A DNA stretch of 64,000 nucleotides, taken from NCBI GenBank assembly GCA_036322855.1, contig AP027924.1:124001-188000 (forward strand), in the 5' to 3' direction. Numbering within the stretch: the stretch's first letter is position 1; each line of letters opens with the position of its first letter. The position numbers and the translations under genes are program-made. Under the pieces are notes generated by a model. The model was not told where the DNA came from. It made no database searches and saw only the letters and a program-made list of their open reading frames with translations. Origin of the DNA: Improbicoccus pseudotrichonymphae. Its GTDB lineage: Bacteria > Bacillota > Clostridia > Oscillospirales > Acutalibacteraceae. Positions 1 to 7,048 of this stretch are shown here, piece by piece.

Positions 1-93
1 CATTTTAAAGCAAAGAAGATTTTTAAGCCGCAAATGGAAGATATAGGTTTGGAATTTGATGAGACTTTAATAGTAGAACTCTTTTCTAAATAG
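1..93 (+). CDS. rpsD: 30S ribosomal protein S4, C-terminal end (partial)
   Basis: Only the last 30 codons are present; the reading frame is open from the window edge and stops at 91-93. The terminal residues ETLIVELFSK resemble the conserved S4 C-terminus (INEHLIVELYSK in E. coli). It ends 27 bases before rpoA, which matches the clostridial order rpsD-rpoA-rplQ. S4 is a primary 16S rRNA-binding protein of the small subunit. The identification rests on a short tail plus context. Confidence 0.72.
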   Translation, partial: HFKAKKIFKPQMEDIGLEFDETLIVELFSK

Positions 94-120
94 TAAGTTT
101 GTTTTTATCGGGAGGATTTA

Positions 121-1095
121 ATGTCAGGGGAAATGCCTAAAATAAAAGTATTGGAAGAATCTGAAAATGGCGAATTCGCAAAATTGGAAATCGAACCGCT
201 CGCAAGGGGTTTTGGTAACAGTTTGGGAAATAGTTTGAGGCGTGTTTTGTTGTCGGTTTTGCCAGGGGTGGCGCCGTATTCTGTCAAAATAAACGGTGTA
301 ATGCATGAATTTTCTACAGTTCCGGGTGTCAAAGAAGATGTAACTGATTTGATATTAAACATAAAGGGTATAATCGCCAAATTTGAAGGTGTGGATAAAA
401 AAACGGTTTTGTTGAAAGTTAATGGTCCAACAAATGTTACTGCCGGGATGATTGAGCAAGACGCGGAATTTGAGATTATTAATAAAGATTTGCACATCGC
501 AACTTTGGATGAAGGTCATAGTTTAGATATGGAGTTAACTTTTAATTCCGGCGTTGGTTATGTTTCGGCAGAACAAAATCGTTCTTTTGCCAGAGATTTT
601 GGTTTGGGAACCATCGCTGTAGATTCTATTTACACTCCGGTTAAAAAAGTTAATATATATGTTAGTAACACAAGAGTTGGCAGATTTATCGATTTTGATA
701 AATTGACGATTGAAATATGGACCAATGAAGTTTTGAGTGCGAAAGAAGCCGTAAGTCTAGCTGCTTTGAAACTGATTAAGCATTATGAACTTTTTTCTTC
801 TTTGTCAGATTTGTCGCCTGAAATTTCTGAAGTTTTACAAATCGATATTCCGAAAGAGGATATCGAAGATAAAAGCATAGACGACATGGGATTATCGGTT
901 AGAACGCATAATTCACTCAGACGTGCCGGCATTCAAACTCTAAGGGAAATTATTGCTATGCCAATTGGGGGGATATCAAAAATAAGAAATTTGGGTAAGA
1001 AGTCTTTTGATGAGCTTATGTTTAAATTACAAGAGTATGGTTATGATCTTCCTACAGATTCTTCACTTACTCCATTTCTTTCCATTAAAAATTAA
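121..1095 (+). CDS. rpoA: DNA-directed RNA polymerase subunit alpha
   Basis: The 324-residue product scaffolds assembly of beta and beta' in RNA polymerase. The N-terminal dimerisation domain (about 1-230) carries the conserved stretch GFGNSLGNSLRRVLLS near residue 30. The C-terminal domain (about 250-315) has the helix-hairpin-helix that binds UP elements and activators, with the run RNLGKKSFDEL. Length is normal (310-330). The ATG follows a GGGAGG ribosome-binding site. It lies in the ribosomal operon between rpsD and rplQ. Confidence 0.98.
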   Translation: MSGEMPKIKVLEESENGEFAKLEIEPLARGFGNSLGNSLRRVLLSVLPGVAPYSVKINGVMHEFSTVPGVKEDVTDLILNIKGIIAKFEGVDKKTVLLKVNGPTNVTAGMIEQDAEFEIINKDLHIATLDEGHSLDMELTFNSGVGYVSAEQNRSFARDFGLGTIAVDSIYTPVKKVNIYVSNTRVGRFIDFDKLTIEIWTNEVLSAKEAVSLAALKLIKHYELFSSLSDLSPEISEVLQIDIPKEDIEDKSIDDMGLSVRTHNSLRRAGIQTLREIIAMPIGGISKIRNLGKKSFDELMFKLQEYGYDLPTDSSLTPFLSIKN

Positions 1096-1115
1096 TTTTA
1101 AAAGAGGTGTAAAAA

Positions 1116-1460
1116 GTGTATTTGAGAAAATTAAACAAAAAAACTGATCATCGTATTTCGATGTTGAAGACTATGTTTACCGAACTTTTGGAATGTGGTG
1201 AGATTAAAACGACGTTAAGCAAGGCGCGTGAGATTAGTTGTTACACCGAGGGAATTATTTCAAAAGTTAAAGATGATTCGCTCAGCACAAAGCGTAGGCT
1301 TTTCAGTATTATAAGGAAGCGCGAAATTGTTAATAAGTTGTTATCGAATATAAAACCTGATCACAGAATCGGTGGGGCAAGCAGAGTTATCAAACTCGGA
1401 AAAAGAAAAGGGGACGCTGCCGAAATGGCTTTGGTTCAGTTATCATTTATGAAAAATTAG
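1116..1460 (+). CDS. rplQ: 50S ribosomal protein L17
   Basis: The 114-residue protein matches L17, which sits near the peptide exit tunnel of the large subunit. Visible family marks are the N-terminal RKLNKKTDHR, the central ETL-type region (here IKTTLSKAREI), and the C-terminal IKLGKRKGDAAEMALVQL. The start is GTG at 1116 behind an AGAGGTGT ribosome-binding site. It is 20 bases downstream of rpoA and closes the ribosomal operon. Length is typical (about 113-120). Confidence 0.97.
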   Translation: MYLRKLNKKTDHRISMLKTMFTELLECGEIKTTLSKAREISCYTEGIISKVKDDSLSTKRRLFSIIRKREIVNKLLSNIKPDHRIGGASRVIKLGKRKGDAAEMALVQLSFMKN

Positions 1461-1476
1461 GAGGATATTCAATAGC

Positions 1477-3588
1477 ATGGATTTAGTCAATTTGGTTATA
1501 ATTATCGCTTGTGTTTCCTTGTTCTATGCGTTATTTTTATTCGTAAAAGTGAAGTCGCAAAGTGCCGGCAACGAAAGAATGCAGGAAATATCCTCGAAAA
1601 TTCGCGAAGGGGCGATAGTTTATTTAAAGAGACAGTATAAAAGTGTTTCTATTTTTTTTGGAACTATTTTTTTAATTATGATTGCTCTTTCGTTTTGCGG
1701 AATAATAGGTAAGTTTATGCCTTATTCCTTCTTACTGGGTGGTCTTTTATCCGGAATCTCCGGTTATATAGGGATGCGAATGGCAACAATGGCCAATGTT
1801 CGTACAACAGAGGCGGCTAGAAAAAGTTTGGTAAAAGCGCTTGATATTTCATTTTCGGCCGGTTCTATAATAGGCTTCGTTGTGGTCGGTGTGGGGCTTT
1901 CCGGTATTGGGATTTGTTATTACTTGCTAAAACAACATTTGATACATATGGACACGGCATATAATATCGAAAGCATATTGGGTGAAGTCATAACAAATTT
2001 GCTTACATTCGGGATGGGTGTTTCAGCCATGAGTTTGTTTGCAAGAGTCGGCGGGGGAATATTCACCAAGGCTGCAGATGTTGGAGCGGATTTAGTAGGG
2101 AAAATCGAAATGGGCATTCCGGAAGATGATCCTAAAAACCCTGCCGTAATCGCCGATAATGTTGGGGACAACGTCGGAGATGTAGCGGGAATGGGTGCAG
2201 ATTTGTTCGAATCGTACGTTAATTCCATAATTTCATGCTCTGCCTTGGCTCTAGGTTCGGGTTTTGGTGAAAGCGGGGTTATTCTGCCATTTTTATTGGC
2301 GGCAGTTGGAATTGTTGCTTCGATCATAGGCTCGTTTTTTGTGAAAACGCGAGAAGACGCGGGCCAACCTCAGCTTTTATTTACACTCAGAAAGGGAATT
2401 TATTTAAGTAATATTTTGATGTGTGTTTTTTCATTTTTTTTGATAAAAAATATTTTCCCGAATAATTTAAATTTGTTCTTCTCCATATTTTTTGGGCAAA
2501 TATGTGGAATGGCAATAGGATATTGCACCGAGTACTTTACTTCGTCTGCGTATCGTCCCACTAAAGAACTTTCGCGTTCGACCAAAACTGGAGCAGGTAC
2601 TGTCGTGATAAGCGGTCTATCTTTGGGGATGCTTTCGGCGTTTTTGCCTGTAATAATTGTGTCCGCATGTATTTTGATCAGTTTTTTCTCTTCCGGCGGA
2701 AGAATAGTTACAGATTTTCAGATTTTCTCAAAAGGTCTTTATGGTATCTCTTTGGCGGCGGTTGGAATGCTTTCGACATTGGGTATAACGGTGGCAACCG
2801 ATGCATATGGTCCAATTGCCGATAATGCCGGTGGTATCGCGGAAATGTCTGGTTTGACCGAAGAAGTAAGAAAACGTACGGATATGTTGGATTCTTTAGG
2901 AAATACTACTGCGGCGACTGGTAAAGGTTTTGCGATAGGTTCGGCGGGACTGACATCACTAGCATTAGTTGCGGCTTATATTAACCAGGCTAAAATGATT
3001 AATCCAAGCCAAATTTTTGATTTGAGTATAATCAATCCCTGTGTTTTAATAGGTTTGTTCGTTGGTGCATCATTGCCATTTTTGTTTTCTGCTTTTACGA
3101 TGAGCTCTGTAGGCAAGGCGGCCATGGATGTTGTCTGTGAAGTTAGACGTCAGTTTAAAGAAATAAAGGGGTTAATGGAAGGCAAAGCCGATCCGGATTA
3201 TCAAAGCTGCGTAGATATTTGCACCAAGGCATCGGTAAGACAAATGTTGGTACCTGCATTAATAGGGGTCGTTTCTCCTTTGGCCATGAGTTTGTTTTTG
3301 GGTGTCTCTGGAGTTTCTGGAATGTTAGTGGGGGCTACGGTTTCTGGGGCGGTGCTTGCGTTGACTATGTCTAATGCTGGCGGTGCTTGGGATAATTCTA
3401 AAAAGTATATTGAATCTGGTCATTTTGGCGGTAAAAAATCGGAAAATCATAAGGCTGCGGTTGTGGGTGATACCGTCGGGGATCCCTTTAAGGATACATC
3501 GGGTCCGGCTATAAATATCTTGATTAAGCTTTTGGCGATGGTTTCTATAGTTTTTGTAAGTATTGCAGTTTCCGGAAGTTTGTTTTAA
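1477..3588 (+). CDS. hppA: membrane-bound ion-pumping pyrophosphatase
   Basis: The 703-residue polytopic membrane protein couples pyrophosphate hydrolysis to H+ or Na+ export. The substrate site DVGADLVGKIEMGIPEDD followed by NVGDNVGDVAGMGADLFESY is intact, as are the C-terminal motifs GGAWDNSKKYIE and GDTVGDPFKDTSGPA. In the stretch GNTTAATGKGF the residue after NTT is Ala. K+-independent enzymes carry Lys there, so a K+-dependent enzyme is inferred. Whether H+ or Na+ is pumped cannot be read from this. It lies 16 bases after rplQ with its own GGAGGA ribosome-binding site. Confidence 0.97.
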   Translation: MDLVNLVIIIACVSLFYALFLFVKVKSQSAGNERMQEISSKIREGAIVYLKRQYKSVSIFFGTIFLIMIALSFCGIIGKFMPYSFLLGGLLSGISGYIGMRMATMANVRTTEAARKSLVKALDISFSAGSIIGFVVVGVGLSGIGICYYLLKQHLIHMDTAYNIESILGEVITNLLTFGMGVSAMSLFARVGGGIFTKAADVGADLVGKIEMGIPEDDPKNPAVIADNVGDNVGDVAGMGADLFESYVNSIISCSALALGSGFGESGVILPFLLAAVGIVASIIGSFFVKTREDAGQPQLLFTLRKGIYLSNILMCVFSFFLIKNIFPNNLNLFFSIFFGQICGMAIGYCTEYFTSSAYRPTKELSRSTKTGAGTVVISGLSLGMLSAFLPVIIVSACILISFFSSGGRIVTDFQIFSKGLYGISLAAVGMLSTLGITVATDAYGPIADNAGGIAEMSGLTEEVRKRTDMLDSLGNTTAATGKGFAIGSAGLTSLALVAAYINQAKMINPSQIFDLSIINPCVLIGLFVGASLPFLFSAFTMSSVGKAAMDVVCEVRRQFKEIKGLMEGKADPDYQSCVDICTKASVRQMLVPALIGVVSPLAMSLFLGVSGVSGMLVGATVSGAVLALTMSNAGGAWDNSKKYIESGHFGGKKSENHKAAVVGDTVGDPFKDTSGPAINILIKLLAMVSIVFVSIAVSGSLF

Positions 3589-3628
3589 AATTACAATTAT
3601 AGATTGCGATTTCTAGGGGGAAATTAAT

Positions 3629-3895
3629 TTGTTGACATCGACACAAAAAAAGGAGTGCGTGTGTAATTTCGTCAGGCATGAGAAAGACACAGGTTCTTCC
3701 GAGGTGCAAATTGCACTCTTTACAAAGCGTATAAATATTTTGTCGGAGCATCTTAAAACACACAGAAAGGATTTTCATTCTCGTAAAGGTCTATTTAGTT
3801 TGATTGGAAAACGTAGAAGTTTGTTGGATTATTTGGCCAAGCACAAGATCGAAAAGTACCGTGAAGTAATCGAAGCTCTTGAAATTCGTAAGTGA
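3629..3895 (+). CDS. rpsO: 30S ribosomal protein S15
   Basis: The 88-residue protein is the size of S15 (89), which binds the central 16S rRNA junction. It shows HEKDTGSSEVQIALFTKRI and the later HRKDFHSRKGLFSLIGKRR, both classic S15 signatures. The start is TTG at 3629 behind AGGGGGA. The usual downstream partner pnp is absent; the gene is followed by a short spacer and a convergent terminator. Confidence 0.97.
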   Translation: MLTSTQKKECVCNFVRHEKDTGSSEVQIALFTKRINILSEHLKTHRKDFHSRKGLFSLIGKRRSLLDYLAKHKIEKYREVIEALEIRK

Positions 3896-4095
3896 TTTTT
3901 GGGTCGCATTAGATTCGGAGTAGATACAATAACACGTTGAATATACCTGTTCTAAAACTGAGTTATTTTTGTAAATTTTAAAGAAAAACACACAGAAACA
4001 TGTGGCACATTAGTTGTATGCGAGCGGTTTCGGGTGCTGTACAGGCGATTAAATTTGCAAAAATAAATTTTAAAACAGGTTTGTTGAGAAGTAAG

Positions 4096-4120
4096 TCTGT
4101 TTGGCTTTTTGCCAAACAGA
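4096..4120. terminator. intrinsic terminator, likely bidirectional
   Basis: A perfect 10-bp stem, TCTGTTTGGC / GCCAAACAGA, has a 5-base loop and is followed on the + strand by TTTAGTTATT. It lies between the convergent rpsO and the Cys-rich gene at 4129-4395. It could end both transcripts, although the minus-strand tail is less U-rich. Confidence 0.7.
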
Positions 4121-4128
4121 TTTAGTTA

Positions 4129-4395
4129 TTAAGAATTGCAACAAGAATTTCCGTCAGAGTAAGTCCTAGTAGGAATTCCGCTTAAGGCTTGCAATATAGA
4201 ATCGGAATTATATGGGCTTGCTGAAGAAAATGGGCTTGAAAACGGAGATATTCCACCAACATTAACAGGAGATAAGCTATAAGACATTGTAACCGGTATG
4301 TTTTGTGTAAAAACTCCGCTTATGCTATCGTTAGCAACGACTCTTTTTTCGTGGCAGCAATTACAGCTGCAACAAGAATTACATGAACAACACAT
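4129..4395 (-). CDS. small cysteine-rich protein, unknown function
   Basis: The 88-residue protein is not recognised. It has a Cys cluster at the N-terminus (eight Cys in the first 14 residues, in CC/CxC arrangements) and another CC pair four residues from the C-terminus. The middle is Ser/Pro/Asn-rich and lacks charge clusters or a membrane segment. The ATG is preceded by AAAGGAATGA, a convincing ribosome-binding site, so I regard it as a real gene. The Cys pattern would suit metal binding or disulfide cross-linking, for example a spore-coat-like structural protein, but that is speculation. It is convergent with rpsO. Confidence 0.6.
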   Translation of the reverse strand: MCCSCNSCCSCNCCHEKRVVANDSISGVFTQNIPVTMSYSLSPVNVGGISPFSSPFSSASPYNSDSILQALSGIPTRTYSDGNSCCNS

Positions 4396-4522
4396 TTTTA
4401 ATCATTCCTTTATTTTTATGTCCGTGACCGGCTTGGCCACGTTTATATGATATTCACAGCTTTGTAATTATGTTAATCGATCGTTAGATTTATTTTCAAA
4501 CTAAGTAATTATATCAAAATTA

Positions 4523-4740
4523 GGCATTGCGAAATAAATATATAAGTGATATTATTTAACTATATATAGAAAAAATAAAATGCTCAAAATGTTCAAAAAG
4601 AAAAAATAAAAAGAAGAAAAAATCGAAGTTTTAGAGTTAGATGAACTTTGCATAAATTTTAAGAAAAATATTTGGCTTTATGATTGTGGTAAACCCGAAA
4701 ACTCAAAAACTTGATAGATTTTAATAAATTAAATTTGTAG
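4523..4740 (+). mobile_element. IS1-family-type element remnant, copy 1 (internally deleted)
   Basis: It begins with the terminal sequence GGCATTGCGAAATAAATATA shared with copies at 44138 and 56516. It then jumps to the middle of the transposase, where a frame reads KIEVLELDELCINFKKN, comparable to the IS1 InsB region around its catalytic Asp. The zinc-finger and helix-turn-helix parts present in copy 2 are missing. It cannot encode a functional transposase. Confidence 0.6.
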
Positions 4741-4744
4741 GATT

Positions 4745-5284
4745 TCAATAAATATGAATATCAATCTCGGATCTATATTTTTCTAATGCTAATGCCAATT
4801 CTTCAGATATCAAAAGATAATCGCCTCTTTCAGTTACACAAACTCTAATATTAGTTACACGAAAATCAGGACCAGCTTCGTGCAATAGATCATGTGCATG
4901 ACATCTAACATAGTTAGAATAGTCTTTTCCGGTGGATTCGCTTGGTTGTTTTTCTCCTAGTTCATAAACAAACTTAGAGTATTTATTTTCCAGTTCTCCC
5001 ATTATTTTTTCTCTTATTATATCACTAGGAGGAGAAAAAAATAAAGCTCTTGCTATGCCCATGGATTCTGCAACGGATGATTCAAATATATATAATCTGC
5101 CACCACGTCTACTAAATTTACCTAAATTTTCATAATACCCTCCATTAGGATCATTTTCATCTACTAATTTGCCTATATTACAAGTTTGGCGAGTTTTTCC
5201 ACACATTTCGATGTGTCCAATTTTTGGTTCTTCTTTTGGTTCTTCTTTTGGTTCTTCTTTTGGTTCTTCTTTAGGAAAAAACAA
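4745..5284 (-). CDS. KEEP-repeat protein, unknown, possibly 5'-truncated
   Basis: The 179-residue reading frame opens with TTG at 5284 but has no ribosome-binding site. It starts with four to five PKEE repeats encoded by 12-bp DNA repeats, followed by about 155 residues that I do not recognise. The body has mixed charge, no membrane segment and a HAHDLLHEAG stretch. The repeat boundary abuts, head to head, a plus-strand frame that also begins with EPKEE-type residues. The true N-terminus may therefore have been lost in an inversion between such repeats. Real but probably damaged. Confidence 0.45.
   Translation of the reverse strand: MFFPKEEPKEEPKEEPKEEPKIGHIEMCGKTRQTCNIGKLVDENDPNGGYYENLGKFSRRGGRLYIFESSVAESMGIARALFFSPPSDIIREKIMGELENKYSKFVYELGEKQPSESTGKDYSNYVRCHAHDLLHEAGPDFRVTNIRVCVTERGDYLLISEELALALEKYRSEIDIHIY
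5218..5276. repeat. 12-bp tandem repeat encoding Lys-Glu-Glu-Pro
   Basis: The unit TTTTGGTTCTTC occurs about four times in tandem on the + strand, and the last copy has a single-base change (TTTAGG). On the minus strand it encodes the KEEP repeats of the 4745-5284 frame. Such short in-frame arrays can change length by slippage. Confidence 0.85.
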
Positions 5285-6340
5285 AAGAGAAAAATTGAAA
5301 TTAAAAAAGAATCTGAACCAAAAGAAGAATTGGAATTAGAAAAAGTAGTAAAGTCATCGGAAGAAAAAATGAAATTGCTAATAGAGGAGTTGCTAACAGA
5401 AGAGAGTTATCGTAAGTTAGATTTTATTTCCACCGGAATAGCTTCTGGATTCAACGATAACTGGTTATCCAAGGCAGCCGATATTGTCTCTTGTGATTGT
5501 TATCTCGCGTCCGCGTTGGTAAATTTATGATATAACGATCCAGATAGCATAAAAAATGTTTTTTGAATTATAAAAGTTTTATATCCGACGGTTATGCTAT
5601 TTTTAGATTTCATAAAATGAAGACTCGACATTTTCCCAAATTTAAGATAACTGCTGAACCTAACGAAATCTTGGAAATAAAAATCGACTTTAGTTATCTC
5701 GCGAGAAAAGCAGGAGATGTTTATCGTTATGTAGTTAATAGAAAAATTGTATCTAATAATAATAAATGGGAAAATTGTTGGGTTAATCTTTTTGAGAAAG
5801 CTTTTTCTGTATATCTTAATTCGGCCAGTAGTATAGAAATTGGCGGCGGTATTTTTAAGTTTTTTTTTCGGTATTCGGGTGTTTGATTTAGTGTTGGATT
5901 TAGGCAAATATGGTATTTATGATATTAAAGGTTATAAAGATTTTTTGAAATTTATGATAAAACGAAGCCCTCCTTTCATTCCGTCTTGCGCAATTACGAG
6001 GGAGATTTCATAATTTTTTCGTCGCAAAAAGATACGACGCGTACAAATATTTGCAAAAAGGAAAAAGTTTCAGCGTCATGGCTCTTAAAGAAAGCAACCT
6101 TAATGGTATAAAATTCATTAATGGTATAAAATTCATTTAGGCCGCGCATATTCTGTAGTTAGCCTCGACGAAAAAGGCAAAGTTATTTTAATCAATCCAA
6201 GAAGGCTAAGAATTTCGAAAAGAGAAATCAGGTGCTCATTTTCAGATTTTTACAGTTGCTTTTCAAATCAACTGCCAGAGATACTTATAAATTATGAAAA
6301 AAATATACAAAAAGCAAACATTATTTCAACGAATTCGTGA
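5285..6340 (+). pseudogene. calpain-like cysteine protease (peptidase C2), broken
   Basis: Pieced together from three frames, this reads as a decayed C2-family protease. Around 5460-5525 the frame gives DIVSCDCYLASALVNL, which fits the calpain nucleophile motif (GDCYLLAAL type) with the Cys codon at 5498-5500. A stop follows at 5528. The next segment (about 5563-5930) has ISDGYAIFRFH and CWVNLFEKAF, like the calpain 'W-V-x-L-x-E-K-A' block. After further stops and a frameshift near an 18-bp tandem duplication (about 6105-6140), GRAYSVVSLDEKGKVILINP matches the His/Asn block, with the catalytic His replaced by Arg. The acidic N-terminus has EPKEE repeats. The family call is inferred from motif order, not a database hit. 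Confidence 0.6.
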
Positions 6341-6473
6341 TTTCTTTAAGGTGGATGGTCACACTTGGCGACGATTACCATCTTGATAAAACATTTAAAA
6401 TGTTATATAGTATTTTAATGTGCACACTGAACTTAAATACAGTTTTTTATTCCGGAAAGTAAGGAGTGGGTTT

Positions 6474-7013
6474 ATGTTGGCGAATATAAAAAGAACAATA
6501 TCCTCCGTTTTGGTTGTTGTTATATCTTTTCCAGTTGGTTGTGCGATTGATGGCGCTAATCAAGTTAAAAGAGTTAACGTTGTGACTGGTGCCGATTCGA
6601 CTACGGTGGTTAGTAATGATCCCAAGACGTGTGTTACCACCAATGTGACTGGTGCCGATTCGACTACGGTGGTTAGTAATGATCCCAAGACGTGTGTTAC
6701 CACCACCAATGTGACTGGTGCCGATTCGACTACGGTGGTTAGTAATGATCCCAAGACGTGTGTTACCACCAATACTGGGATTGATAACGTTGTGGGTTCT
6801 CAAGATCCAACAAAAATACAACGTGTAAGCTTGGCTGAGAATATAAACAATAGTTTGAACGAAATTAGAAAAGTCAAAGGAAAAGTAGATGATATATCTG
6901 TCGCACTTTTTGCTATAGCTAGAACACTTATTAATATATCTGAAATTTTAGCATTTTGGACTGTTATTAAGATTCTTTCTTGCTTTTTTGGTGCTATTCG
7001 TTGTTTTAAGTGA
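6474..7013 (+). CDS. putative exported repeat protein with C-terminal hydrophobic segment
   Basis: The chosen ATG (6474) follows AAGGAGTGGGTTT; a longer frame from 6420 lacks a ribosome-binding site. The 179-residue product has a hydrophobic N-terminus ending VVVISFPVGC, a possible but imperfect lipobox. Three copies of the 21-residue unit (N)VTGADSTTVVSNDPKTCVTT follow. Next comes an amphipathic stretch and a hydrophobic C-terminus containing Cys. It looks like a small surface-associated protein of unknown role. It sits directly upstream of the membrane-anchored nucleotidase-like gene. Confidence 0.6.
   Translation: MLANIKRTISSVLVVVISFPVGCAIDGANQVKRVNVVTGADSTTVVSNDPKTCVTTNVTGADSTTVVSNDPKTCVTTTNVTGADSTTVVSNDPKTCVTTNTGIDNVVGSQDPTKIQRVSLAENINNSLNEIRKVKGKVDDISVALFAIARTLINISEILAFWTVIKILSCFFGAIRCFK
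6582..6773 (+). repeat. three near-identical 63/66-bp tandem repeats
   Basis: The units span 6582-6644 (63 bp), 6645-6710 (66 bp, with one extra ACC) and 6711-6773 (63 bp), otherwise essentially identical. All keep the reading frame of the exported repeat protein. The near identity suggests recent expansion, and copy number may vary between strains. Confidence 0.95.
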
Positions 7014-7048
7014 TTGATTAATTTGAATTGTTTTTTAGGTGACAGTAC

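Noticed and set aside
5186..5530. Plus-strand frame starting with repeated FFFW residues
   Set aside because: Its N-terminal third is the antisense of the KEEP repeats. Only the portion after about 5285 has sensible content, described as the calpain-like pseudogene.
6105..6145. Tandem duplication as a possible regulatory repeat
   Set aside because: It lies inside the broken protease gene and explains a coding break, not a control site.
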